Assembly (NCBI GenBank): GCA_016801885.1 | Contig: CM028884.1 | Coordinates: 992,001-1,056,000 of the forward strand | Source: Toxotes chatareus | Taxonomy: Eukaryota > Chordata > Actinopteri > Toxotidae | Reading direction: 5' to 3' | DNA: 64,000 nt | Shown: in pieces, positions 12,974 to 26,800 of the stretch | How the letters are laid out: each line of letters starts with the position of its first letter | Numbering within the stretch: position 1 is the first letter of the stretch | Position numbers and translations under genes: made by a program | The notes under the pieces: model-generated | Databases searched by the model: none | Told to the model about the DNA's origin: nothing | The model's input: only the letters and a program-made list of their open reading frames with translations

Positions 12974-15027
12974 CTGAGGAAGGGAGGGAGAGCATTAGAA
13001 GCTCTGTGAGGACGTACATAGGCACAGTGGTGCTTTGTGCTAACATGCTAACCTGCTCACAATGACAATGCTAACACGAATGCGTCAGAAGAACAGTTAA
13101 GGGGATCACCTGGTAAATGTCAAGATGTCCTGTACCTGCTGTGGCCCCCTGTGAAACATCAGGGGATCCACAGAGACATCAGAGTTCCTCCTCTGGGGAC
13201 CATGAATGCGTAGTGAATTTCACAGATCTACCAAATGTTTGCTGAACATTTTCAGCCTGGATGAACTGAACAACTAACCACCATCCCCAGAGCCCCCCCC
13301 CCGCTACTGTGGCTAAAATGAGCATCTTTAACATATACCATAGGTATCTAAATGAAGTCGGCCAGTGGCTATGACAACGGTCAACCTTCCTTGTAGACCT
13401 TCCTCTGTTTGCAGTAAGGCTGGGTCAGCGAGACACAAACTACAGCAGTAGTTCCCAAAGTTTTTTGTGACTCTTTAAAAAAAAAAAAAAAAGCAGCAGC
13501 TGTGGTTTTTGTTTTCCCATATTGTTGAATATGAATAATTAATAAACCCAGAAGAGGTGAAACTATCCACTATGTTTTTCACCAGAAAAAAAAACAAAAA
13601 TAACTGTACAAAAATGTATATATACAGTGTAAAGCAGCAGAACTGTTATTTTTTTTTTTTTTTTTTACCTTGTTAATCAATAAATTAGTCTGTAAACAGG
13701 GTGGCTCTGTAAAGACTGAAAAAACAAAAGTTAAATCAGACACACTTTCCCACCTCTGCACACCTGGCCAATCGCTGTATGAAGTGTGTGGTTGTTGAAC
13801 TTCTGGATTTAGTAAGGTACAAAGCTTCAGACTGTGCACATCAGAAACCAATACCCTATTTCTCAATCTAGGTCCGGCTTTGTCAGTCCATACCCCATTT
13901 GAATGGAAGGTCTCACACCAGCCCAGATGAACTGTACCAAACGAAGTGGACTCGTTTGTGGCTTGAAAGCAAACAGACTAACAGCATGAAACTACTTTTA
14001 AATCCACCTGCTGATTGCTGTGGAAGTGGTGTAGATGCAAATCATCTGGTAACCATGGTAACACATCAGCATGTGAGTACGGGGATTTTTCTTGATCAAT
14101 CAGAGAGCGAAAACGAATGAAAACATTTGCAGTGGTCGTGTTTGTGTCCTACCCTGTGTCATTTCATTAGTGAAGTCCACTACAGAGTGTGTACTACTGC
14201 TGTATGTCATCCTCTATCTACCTGTTCATTATTATTTGTAACACATGGACTTGCAGTTTAACAATACCATTGATGCCTATAATCAGTTATTTTTATTTTT
14301 TTTTTAGTTTTTTTTCACAAGGTCTTTGCAACAACAGAAAATGTAAATCTAAACATAAGAAGGATTAAAGTGCTGCATGACTTCTCTGCAATTTGATGCA
14401 GGTCGACAGTCCCATCAGTAACGTCCATGTCAGTCTCTATAACTTCATGTTTACAAATCTCGGTTGTAAACTCCCCTCACCTGGAAGTGAATAGTTTACC
14501 ATCAAGTTCCACAGTAAAGCTGCATGGTAACAACTGAGCCATCGTCATGACAACTCCACAGACCATTTCCACATCATTAGCTTGGATCTCTGACTTTCCT
14601 CTAGTTCATCTCTTCGTTTTTTGTGTCCTTCCTCCTCCCCACACCATTTCCCTTCTCATTCTCTGCCTAGCTTGCATTGTATCCGTCAGCAGGTGAGGTG
14701 AGGGTGAGTCAGAGCCAACCGGCAGATTAACCATCATAACGTTTGGATCACAGCACCAGCTCAGCCTCTAACAGCTTTTCTACTGAGCCTACAGACGCCT
14801 ATCAAAACTACAGACATGAATAACTATCAGTTTACAGAGAGACAGAGAGAGAGTCAGGGGGGAGGATGAAGAGGAAGAGCTATCTGCTATCCATTTGTTA
14901 CAAACTGTGTTGTGGTCACTCTTTCAGTGAGCAACGAGGAGGATCAACAGCAACAGTGTATCCATGATGCACCTGATCATGTTCCCTACACCACAGAACG
15001 GAAACACGAGCAACTGCTGAAAGGCAG

Positions 15028-15070
<43 letters not shown>

Positions 15071-15697
15071 ATGCTCACACTCTGAGCACTTAGTGGCTGC
15101 CGAACAGTTTAATGCATGAAAACTAACACTGGTATTATACAGGACAGTAATGTCTGACTGAGGATCAAGGTGTCATTTTGTATTTTAGAGGCTGGTATGT
15201 TGGTTACTTTGGAATTATTTAATGTACAAATGAAGCCTCATCGGGAAAAACATGTTTTAAGCAGCTCTTTTAAGGTGGAATTTTTCTTGCATGTTACTGA
15301 ATGCATGGGCTGATGCTGTGAGTCAATATACCTTAAATGTCAATATGACAACTCTGACCATTCCGTTAGTTTTTACTGGCTCTTGCATGACTCATGCTTT
15401 AGTGCTGATTGGATCTTCATCTTAAAGATAAATCTATAAATTTCAGCTGGACAATGTGAACTGTGAATATTCTAGTGGAATACTCTACTAGAAGTTCTTT
15501 TTTAAGGGTCAAGCTCCAAATGTGTCCTACATTTCCCATAATGCAACTCAAAACTTTCCTTTGACCCTCCTGCCTGGTAAACACAAACAGGCTCTCTGAT
15601 AAAAAAAAAATAAAAAATGTGAAGCTTCAAGCCCAGATGACACAGGTAACACTGTGTGACAAAACTAATCGACACAGCACAAACACAACAGGCTGTT

Positions 15698-15728
<31 letters not shown>

Positions 15729-17256
15729 TGTGTATGATAACGTGTCTGTAGCACAGCATGAAACAGGGCCAAGATGAAGTGAGTAAGAACAGAACCATTC
15801 ATCAACATGAAGGATGACCTTTTAATACACTCACACACACACACACACATTAAAACAAGTCAAGCAGTTTCTGAGAAACTGAATGAAAAAAAATCCAGAA
15901 TGAAGAAAGGATTAAGCTACACCCTCTACAAGAACACACACACAGATTTGTGTCAGTCTCTGAAGCTGTTACTATGCCGACACGCCTGTCGCTCCCCCTC
16001 AGAGCCGAGCAACGACAGAGCTCTCTGTTACTATGGTGACCTGCGACTGCAAGCTTGGCGATTGGCTGTCAGGTGCACAGGCAACGACGTGGAGAAAATG
16101 GAGAGAATGCAGAGGGAGAGGCAGAAAGCAAGGACCTGAGGACTGTGCAAAGCTGATAGAGTGTGAGAGCTAAACTGAGTGACAAGCAATACACACACAT
16201 TTACACACACACACACACACATTCACACACACTTACACACAGAGCAGAAGAAGCTAATCTCTGAATAGTAAGAGAAGTGAGTGCTGAGGCTCACAGCAAG
16301 CCTGGCAGTTACAAGCAGGCTGTCAGCTTCACACACACATACACACACACACCTGAACATGGTGTGTTTTGAGTAGCCACCTTCATGGTTGTCCAGGAAT
16401 GTGTGGGGGTATGTGTGCTGGTGCTACTCTTGCTTAGAGTATAAAAACTCTACTTCAGCAGAAGCCTTTTTAGAAGATGTTCCTTGAATGTCCTTGAAAT
16501 TTCAGAACAAGATACAAGTGTAGAATATTTCATGGTGAGCGTTTGTCGTCTGGACTTCTACACTGACTTAAACTGCATTTAAAAATACAAAAGCATAGTT
16601 TGGATGTGAGCTGGTAGAGACTCTGAGATCATGTTGTGCTACATAATTAAACTTTCCTTCAATAGCTCATTTCCACCACATCTGTATCTGGAAACATTAT
16701 CTGGATAAGATAAAAAGTCATGCCAATCCACATCTGCAGGAGGCCAGGCTCATCCTGTGATCAGATCTCAGCCAGGTATAAATGCAATCTGTGCAGCATG
16801 ATCACATTGTGAAGAAAAACATCTGCCCTAACGAGTTGAAAGGTCACCTGGCCTCCAGTTCTTCCTGTGAACCCAATCAACCCGGCTAAAGCTATAGGTA
16901 GTAGAAGTAGAATGTTAGCTAGCAGGTCTGGCAAATCTGGCAGCCAGCAATGAGAATGCAAGGCAAGGTATCACATCTGAGCCTCCATTATAACCAAGTC
17001 GTCCCAGTGGATAATGATAAGTCAAGGTGTAATACAGGAAATGACATCAGTGTCATACCAAGTGTGATTCTGCTCTAAAGCAGCAAATTCAGTGTCGAAG
17101 GCTCGTTCCAAAGAGCCACACAGCTTCTCTGCTGCCACTGAGAAGTTTTCAGCACATTCATCTGAAATCTCTTCTGATTGGTTCAAAATCCCATACTGAC
17201 ACCAGTTTGTGTTATATATGTTTATATCAGCACATCTGAATGCAAGAGAGCTTCTC

Positions 17257-17295
<39 letters not shown>

Positions 17296-20200
17296 CTTAC
17301 CTTGATTGTAAGTGTTCCAATTGTACCTGCAGGTTCTCAGTCTGCTCCACCTGCTCATCCAGAGACCTCTGCAGCTTCCTGGTCTGGTTATGAGACTCAT
17401 CCAACTAAACATACACAAACACACACGCACAAACGCACGCACGCACACACACACACACACACACATATTGGAGCACAGTTATTTCTGATTTGCAAATGCT
17501 CACTAAACTTTGACTTGAGGCTGATGGCTTCTGGATTGATTATTACATGAAAAGGTTGTCTGAAGGGCAATACACACCAATGTCCTATTTCAAAGCACTG
17601 AAGCGGGTCAATGTTTTAAGGACGCAGAACCATGCTCTATATGAAATGGGCAGTAATAAATGTTTTTACTGCAGTTTGCGAGTTGGCTACTAGCGTAATC
17701 AGCTTTCTGGCTGCCCTGTAAAAAAAAGATCCCTCTACAGTTACAGGTAAATCCAGAGGGGTTCGTTTCTGTGTGTCCTTTTGGAATCAGACAATCAAGT
17801 GTTCGAAATGATTTATTTAGAATTGAATCTTATTAGGAAAGCTTTAAGAGGGTCATGCTGCTTGGCTGGATATACGTTATATATTACGTTATTGTGTAAG
17901 GTTAGCAGAATGGCCACTATTGTGAGAACAACACAAAGGTTGAACATTTTTCCTTTAACAGGTTTAAGATTTAGCCATTTAGAAAATAAAATGCCTTCAC
18001 TGAAAGCTTCACTCACAATAGAAGATTCCTTCATTATAGTCATACAGAACTTGTTTTCTGTATGACTCCAATGGAACAGTCAATGCAAGGGTTTTTACAT
18101 ACACAGACAGGAGTACAGCCGTGTTCCTACCTCATCCTCAGCTTGTCCTAACTCTTTCTTAAGTTCCTCCACCCTCAGTCGTAGCTTCTTGACTTCAGCC
18201 TCATGACTCTCCACCCTCCGGTTGGCGTGGGCGAGCTCTGCCGTCTTCTCCTGGAACTGCTTCTTCAGCTTAGCATGAATGTGGCGAAGGTCAGCCAGCT
18301 CCTGAGGACACAGCAGACAAGACAGGGAGGACAGGTTTAGGCTGTATCATCTTCAGCATCTCTGTACTGGCACTTCTTGTTACTTATCAGTCCACATGAA
18401 CACCTGTATTGATAAACCTATCCTAAAATCTGCCCATAACATTGGTAAGCCTCTAATGTCAAAGTAAATGTATTATTTCACTATTATTATTCATCCTTAA
18501 AATTCAAGTTTCTAACCAAATTAAATTCAAAGTAACACCCACCAGACGGATGAGTCTAGCTGATGATCTGTGCCATATCTGTAAATGGCCTCTAAATGGA
18601 AATGTCTGAATGCTAACATTTGGTAGTTTTCCAAACTATTTCAAATAGGTTTTTTTTTTTTTTAATCTATTTATCAGGCTGTAATTTTAGGTAATTGTGG
18701 TCATGGTGAGTTTTGAACCAACAAAAAGCTCTTCTCCACAGGTTTGCCTTCAGATTAGCTATGGAAAGTCTGCACTTGGAGCTAATGGCATTATCAATAA
18801 TGCACCGTTGTCACTGCACTGCGCTGCACTTTCATGTACTTTGATGGAGTAGATTCAGCCTCCCTCTCTGCCGTCTCACACCTAATGGCTCCCCAGACAG
18901 AGCAGCTTCCAAGAAGCTTTTCTGAATGTATACAGCAATGCAATGGATAGGAACAATAAAAGCCAGGCCCAGAATCAAGGATTAAGAAAAGCCTTTTACT
19001 GATCCAGTATGTTCAGCTTTATTCTGTATTAAATATTTTATTTTTTTTCAGATACCAAACTAGCAAAAAAAATCACAGACTCCCTTCCTCCTTATTGAAT
19101 ATTTACATAATAATCAAGGCAAACCAAGAGGTTGTATTTCAGAGGATGATAAGAAACCAAGAACCCAGACATGGAATCAACCAAGATGTACAAGTACAGT
19201 CATATACTGCTCTGGAGTGAAACGAAAAACAAAGACTGTTCCAAAAGGAAAAGGTGGTAGACAGACACAGAGTCCTGGCTGCTGTCCCTGGCCTGTCAGA
19301 CGAAAGGTCTGATGAATGAATAATCTTTCTACTGTACACCTGAAAGCAGACATGAAGGCCAAGGATTTAATCTGAATGTTCTAAAACCAAATAAAGACCC
19401 CACCAGTTACAGCCCTCTCTCAATTCTGACTATAGAAATGAATATATGTGCCCGAGTATTAGCCATTAGACTTTTCCATCGCAAAATATTACCATGGCAA
19501 AGACCATTATTCCAATATATTACCCTTCTCACCCCTCATGGGTTACTGGGTTCATCTTGAAATTCATTTGGGGGGGGGCAAATGTCCTCGTCTTAAATCC
19601 TGCAATGTGGCAAACAAGGAGGAGTACCAGCTGTCCCCAGTTTTTTTTTTTGTAGTGGTCTGTACCCAGGTACTGAACTCCTCTGATCTGTTCATCAGGT
19701 GTGGGAAAGAGATCCTGACCATCAATGGATGTAAGGTGGATTGGTTTATTGTCTGGAACAACTTGGACAGCACATCTAAAAATCCTAATCACAAACATAT
19801 TCACTTCAATTTTATACACAAACTTCACATCAATTCTAGAAAACTTTCCCTTCCTGAATCTCATAACCTCTGTCATAAAATAAAATCGTCTCTGTCATCT
19901 CTGTACTCTTGGCCTTGTGGCTCACTTATACACATGCACTGGGAGTACATGTACTCCAAATCGGTTTTATTTGCAGGTCTTACAACGGTGACAAAAAAAC
20001 AACGCTAGCTTTAAGACAGTGTCCTCCTCATTCACTCACTTGCACACAGTGGCTGATGTCTTCTGTGAATATACTCCACCTGGAGAAATCTACACCCAGA
20101 ACACATGGGGCTGGAGAAAGATGGCTGTCCAGACATGGGCCTCTGCAGCAGCAGATGTTAAAAAGCTGCTGGCATGAATATGTGCATGTGAAACATTATA

Positions 20201-20774
20201 ATGAATGTAAGTGCATTTTGCTGTACTGTTGTTAATTTATGACTCTAGGTGCTGTACGTGGTGTAGAACTATCGTGGAGGGGAGAGTACAAGACGTGCTT
20301 CCCATTTGGGGGAAGACCTTGCTTGGTACTGGTGGGGGTAGTTGCAGTGTGATGCTTTATTTGCTGTTGCAATGACTATTGTTCAATCTTAAAAAAAAAA
20401 ATAATAATAATAACTGACCAGAAAGCTCAGTATTCAGTGCAGTTTCATCATTTGAGGGCTATGTAATGAATGTTTAAGAGGGCAGAGGGACGAGGGACGA
20501 GATAGGAAGGAAGGAGGGAGGGAGGGAGGGAGGAAGCGGGGAGCAGGAGACGCCAAATGGCAGGAGGGTGAGAAGCTGGGAGTCCCTGACCCTATTAAAC
20601 ATGGTGGATTACTGAATGATCTATGAGCATGACTGTGTGTGGATAACTCTGTACATATGTACTGTATGTGTGACTGCGTGCATGAGTGTGTGCATAAAAG
20701 TTTCTTATGAATGTGTGTGTTAATGTTCTATGTGTTTATGTATTTGTGATTAATCTGTTACTGTATGCTACTGT

Positions 20775-20808
<34 letters not shown>

Positions 20809-23800
20809 GCTACACCGCCTGTTAAATGTTTCTCCTTGACTGGAGAGACCCTGAAGTCTGCCACTACATCTGTTCCACTAAAACAAAGACACACACACAC
20901 ACACACACACAAATAAACAACAGGCTCATACAGACAGACTGTATGTTGACACATTCATCATCTTAACAAAAAGCTCCTTTAATGTGAGAGAAAACAGAGT
21001 CAGATGAGGAAATAACTGATGTAGAGAAGTGCAGCTACTTCAGACTGCTGTGAAATTCCTACATGTATACACACACACAGAATCACTGAATTTAGGATTC
21101 GTTTAGAGTCTAAAGTGCTTAACATAATGCATTGTCTAGCCTCTTACCCTAACCCTAACCTGGCCCTGATTCTAAACCTGAACCCTAAAACCAGGTCCTA
21201 ACCCTCAATCAGCCCTTTAAAGTTGTGAGGACCAGACAATTTGTCCTCGTGATGACATTTCAAACCAAAATTTGTCCACACAACCATAGAAAGACATGTA
21301 CATGCACACACTGAGTCAACAGCAGAACTCGGTTTGCAATCCCAAGACCAATACAGTGGTGGGGGGGGGGGCATATGGACACTGCCCCATTTGTCAGATC
21401 AGCCCAATAAAAGACTCAACGAGCAAGAAAATGAAAAGAATGGTCGATGAGACACAAGACAAAGATCTTAGAGCTTAGATTCACATGGCTACTGCTCTTA
21501 CTTCCCTCCAAGTCCAGCCTGCTCCTATCCTCAGACTCTCCTGCAACACTATCTGCCCGGTTCTAATTCACTGGCCTGTTGTCATTAAACTATCTACTTT
21601 TCTAAAAACAGAGACTGTCCAACTTCCTGTTCTGAGTCAGTGTTTTTTAGGTCTGCAGAAAAGCTCGTTGGTTCTAACAGTTCCTGCACTCTCTGAAAAC
21701 TCTTTCCTTTGTCATTACCAAGTCCACAACATTAAAAGCATCAGAAGGTGTTACCGATCGTGACCACAGGAACAATTTTCTGATTCTTTCTCCCACTTGG
21801 TCAGATCATCATCAGTCATCATGCACAAACAATATACATTATCAGCTCAATGTGTGCCCTCAATATATGGAGCTATACATTGCGTGCCACCAGTATGTGC
21901 CAGGTAACAGGGGCTGGGAAATTTGAAAGACAAAAACAGGCACGTCTTGGCAAAGACTGATTTATGTGTATCAGTTTGACACTTAAATGAGGCACCGGCA
22001 ATCTCTCCCCTCTCTCTTCCTTTTTATCAATCACAGATTCCTTTTTTAGGGCCCTCACAGGCAGCCGTTATCTCATTAGTCGTGCACTGAAATTTCACCA
22101 ATAAACAAGGTCAACTTGAACTCTTGAGTGCAGCAGCGAGGCGTGAAATCCCACTGGGGGCACGATGCCCCGCATGGTACAGCGGCAACGTTTGGTATCG
22201 TCACTCTCTCAACAGGAAAACAAGGCCTCACTGATCATTGGTGATACTAAGCCTTATGGATTTACTTGCGACTTGTGGGACTTCTTTTGTGCCAACAACA
22301 CTCTTGTCAAGACAGAGAATAATAAAGAGGAACACACTATTGTCTCAGATTTTCTTTTTCCTTTTTTCCCCCCATCTTGCAGTCACCAACACACATCCCT
22401 GCATGACATTAAGCCACATTATACGCTGCAATGTAAAATGCTAAGCTGAAAAATAAGTGCGTTTGTGTGCCTCGCTAACACAGCAGCATTAACTAAACCT
22501 GAGAGCTAGGTGCTAATGGGGGGCCATTTACATTGACAAATACACACACACATACTTGCTAGTGGCTGGCATTACCACCCACCCTGCTGCTAATAGGTGT
22601 GTTTGAAAAGACAGGAGACCGTAGACCATCACACACGCACGCACGCACACACACACACACACAGTACTACAGTTACTACTAGGAATTTTGAAAGTAACAG
22701 ACACATCACTGGCCATCATTTTGCATGACATATGAGTGCAAACTGCCTATCCTGCATGTAAACAACCCCACCTGGTGACCATAGGGGTCATAACAAGACA
22801 TCTAATTTACTAGATCTACTATACTGGATTGAATTTATCATATATTGTTATATTATTTTATTTCCATTTTTATTGTGTTGTTTTCCTGCATTCCTTTGCC
22901 TAATGTAAAGCACTTTAAATTGCTCCTGTGCTATAAAAGTGCCGCACAAAGACACTTGCTTTTCCTGAGGATGCAGCTCATACGGCTCATACGGTGGGTT
23001 AACAGTGACAGTCTATCTGAACTGCCACAGCAGAAACAGCCTTTACACTTTGATTTTCTAACAGACTAAATAATTTAGACTCATTAATTTAGACCCAAAG
23101 GCCTGAACTAACCTCAAATGACTGCATCAGTCACTTATGGAGTCAGGAGATGTGTTCACAGTTATCACCCATTACGTTTGCTGTCAGGTGGATGGTATGG
23201 TTACCACAATCAGCCCGAGGCAGCATCTATATATCTCTCGTCAGACAAGAGCCCTCCTGTGTGACGCTCTGCTTTGGAGTTGGTAGCGTTAAAAATAAAT
23301 AAATAAATAACTAAATAATTAAAATACCCAGACGCATCCTCTTGTTTTGAATGGAGGTCCAATGATTATTTCATTCAGCAAAAAGTCAGCTGAGAGACGG
23401 TTTTGGAAAGTTTACAGAGAATGTCAGACACAAGCTCCAAATATATTTCAGCTGCATGTATATGCAAACTCATTCTTTTGGTCAATACCCAAAGCCCATG
23501 ACCAGAGGCACTGCTGCCTTATTCCACAGGCTTTCTGGGGCTTGACCCCACGCCCTCACCCACATCAATGACAGTGGATCTTTTAGCTGTGACTGCTACG
23601 TTCTACGTTCACTTCTTCTTCAGGTCCGATCTATAATATGATACCAGTTACATCCATACATCAGACTTCACCCTCTGCCTCATTCTCAACGCTCTGACTC
23701 TTACATATGATAATGTGGTGCCAACCACTGACACAAATACAACTTCTGGGTGACATCAACGCTTTTCTGCTGTGTTTTTATAGTCTCGAGTTTTGAAGCA

Positions 23801-26800
23801 GTAAAAATGCAGAAGAAGAAAAAAAAACAAATGTTCCTGCTGTCACCGACTGTCGGTATAGCAAAGTTTTCCTCTTACCAGCAGCCTATGGGCTGATACA
23901 CAGAAAGAGCTGTATCTTGATTTACACAAACACATACAGATGGAGGGGCACAGCTCTCCACTGTGTGTGAATTGGCAGTGACATATAAGTTGATGAGCTC
24001 ACACATGCACACACAGTCCACGCAAAAATACAACTCTCCTATTATTCCTCCACAGTGTATGTGTGTGTGTGTATGTGTGTATACATGTGAGCATGTCGCA
24101 GTGTGACAGTGAGCATCAATCTGTGCAGTGCTGGTGATGCCCAAAGCCCTGGCTGCGGTTAAAGATGATTCTACTATCAATCAACCAGCATGTGTGTGTG
24201 TGTGTGTGTGTGTGTGTGGATCCAGTGTCTCAATCGCTCGCCCCTGTTTCTCCTTCTCTGTCCAGATTGATATCATGGCTTCAACACTGTACGCAAAATA
24301 CAATTAGTCTCTCTCTACGTCTTCTCTCAAACACACAGATGGCAGTGATCAAGAAAGACAAGGTCAGACACAAACTCCTAACATACTCATAACTACCTTG
24401 AATTTAAAGGATAATTCAGGCTACTTTGGTGAGGACAGTGTTATGGTGAGAACTAATCGAAATGATGAAACAACATTTTCCTTTAATAGTTTTAAACAAC
24501 TGAATTGGGTTCAGGAAGCAGACACCCTCTCTAATTTTAAACCTTCTTGTTTGATAAAGCTTATAATTAGTTGTAGTTACAGTCCTAGTTATTTATTAAA
24601 CTTATAGTTAGTCACAATTATCTCTATAGACACTGTTACAGTTAAGGATATAGCCCTTAGTAGGGCTGGCTCAGGCAACTGAATCATCCCCTAGTTATGC
24701 TGCTATAGGCCTAGGCTGCTGGGGGACATCCCATGATTTACTGTGCACTTCTTCTTCTTTCTCTTTCTCTCCTCAGACCCACTCTCAAATTTATTAGCCT
24801 TTATTACATGTCATTAACTCTGTGTCCTCTCTGTCCCGTAGTCCTGTGTTTGTTTCTCTCTGGTCTCTCTTTCTCTGTACCTTACTGCAGGTACCTCTGG
24901 CTCCGGAGCTGCATGTCCTATGGTCCTGGCTCCACCCACCTGCTGCTGTTTATTGTTTACAATGATCTATTTCTAACATGTTTAATGTTCCGTTCTGCTA
25001 CAGATAAATATTTGATTAATATTCTTTGCAGACTGTAATGTAAATAATTACCAGTCATGACAGCTTTTTGCCTCCGTGCTCTGTTTCCTATCATAACTGT
25101 AATCTGCTGAGCACACAGTATCCACTAACTGTTCTGTAATGTAAATGCTGACCCACTAATATTGTCCATTGTCTGTATTATGCTGCATGTCCTTCTCCCC
25201 CTCTCCTCCATTCCTAGCTGTCCTATCTTCCTCCTTTTCCTCCTTTCACCCAGCCCGGCCATCGGCAGGAGGGTCCCCCATCTGAGCCAGGTTCTGCTCA
25301 AGGTTTCTTCCTGTTAAAAGGGAGTTTTCCTTGCCACTGTCGCCTTAAGTGCTTGCTCTGGGGTCAGGCTCTGGGTCTCTGTAAAGCGCTTTGAGACAAT
25401 TGAATTGAATTGAATTAAAGATAACAAGACAAAAGGGCTGCTGCTGCTGGAGGAAATAAAAAAATCTTCTCTGGGATGTCTAAAAGAAGTCCTGCCCACC
25501 TTGTTTCTCTCGAACAGCTCGCTCTGGATGGCCCTGAGGTCAGTGTCGAGCGCGGAGGCGGCCTGCCGGCGTTTCTTGGCCAGTTGCTCCTCCAGGTCCT
25601 CAGCCTGAGCCCTCAGCTTCTTGTTGTCCCTCTCCAAGGCCAACTTCTCAGTTTCCAAACGCTCCCTGCGCCCCCACTCTGCAGCATTCTCCACCTGCAG
25701 CCTCTCCATCTGCAGGAGATACGAAGACACAGAGAACAGAGAGAGGAAGAGGATGAGGACACTGGAATGGTAAATGTATTTTTGGTGTAATGCTGGTGGT
25801 TATATAAAAGTTAGAGAAGGGACTGTGTTCCCTTAAACACCATATCCAGTGGAGCTGCTCAGTGATAACCAGTAAAGGACTATGTTTATACAGGACAGCT
25901 CCCAGTCTAAATGTTTCTCATGGCACTGAAAACCAAGTTCACTCTAAATCTTGTGGTGAGGCCGAGCTTCTGCTGCACCACTTTCAACCCTGCTCCATTT
26001 GTTTGTTGCAATAAACTAAAGATGATGTGCAAAAGCACCCGATGATACTCAGAGGCCGACAGTTCTTTTGCCCTCAAGGCACCTGAGCTCAATTTCAAGT
26101 GTCATAGCAAAGGTGCGGAAAATTTATGTCAACGTGATATTTTTAGTTTTTCTTTTTCAATAAATTTGAAACATTGTTGTACTTACATACCCAGCTGTGA
26201 TGTGCTTTTGTCTAACCACTGGCAACCACTAGATGACAGCTTAAGAAAGATTTAGTAAATTTAGTTTCCTTAGATAAAAGGTAAAAAAAAAAAAAAAAAA
26301 ATCAATTTTCATGAGTCAAAAATGAAGCTGAAATTGAAAAATTACTTACAAAGGTGGTAACACACTGAATAAAGTGGAAAAAAGAAGGAAAAAGGAAAAC
26401 AGCTGTGGTTTAGTTTGTGAGGTGCTGACACTTTGAGTGTACCCGCCCACCTTTGCTCCAGCACCCCCCCCACCCCCCTCTGTCATCCCGTCTCCTAACC
26501 TCAGCTCGTAGTTCAGCTAGTTTCTTGTCCATACTGGTTCGGGCTCCCAACTCGTCCTCCAGGTCTTCAGAAATGCGGCCGAGTTCATCCTGGTGCATTT
26601 CCTTGAGCAGATTCAGCTAGACGGTTTCAGGGAGAGGGATGGAAAAAGACAAAACGTCAAAGGACTGGATGCTGTTATTATAATCATGCACTAGATGGAC
26701 ATCCTGTATAACAAAGAAACAGGTGCTGGACCAGTGAAACAAGGTGGAGAAAAAAAAGGGAAATGAAGGTCAGCACACTGTGGGTCCCATAGATGAGATA

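Larger units (their letters stand above)
12974..17300 (-). other. ccdc102a: ccdc102a intron between exons 8 and 9
   Basis: A 4.3 kb intron (gtaaga ... cctcag). It contains the dispersed repeat near 13.1 kb, poly-A/T runs near 13.47 and 13.65 kb and CA/TG runs at 15.03, 15.70, 15.83 and 16.2 kb. No other coding signal was seen. Confidence 0.85.
18302..25499 (-). other. ccdc102a: ccdc102a intron between exons 6 and 7
   Basis: A 7.2 kb intron (gtgggc ... cctcag) and the most repeat-loaded interval inside the coding region. It holds the LINE 3' end, the CCCTAA element, the 24.4-25.4 kb retroposon and several CA/TG and AAAT runs. A short open frame at 22165-22449 was not recognisable. Confidence 0.88.

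Noticed and set aside
16031..16222. Frames such as MCVCVCVNVCV and other VCVC or THTH peptides across the window
   Set aside because: These are translations of CA/TG microsatellites, not proteins.
17781..18065. Open frames on both strands between ccdc102a exons 7 and 8
   Set aside because: They overlap each other in antisense, contain no family motif and lie in an AT-rich intron.
21144..21205. Telomere-like CCCTAA copies as an interstitial telomere
   Set aside because: Only a few imperfect units, embedded in a small dispersed element; not a genuine telomeric array.
22165..22449. 94-codon plus-strand frame (MPRMVQRQRLV...)
   Set aside because: It briefly looked like a transposon-derived frame (GDTKPYGFTCDLW), but I could not place it in any family and found no terminal repeats.
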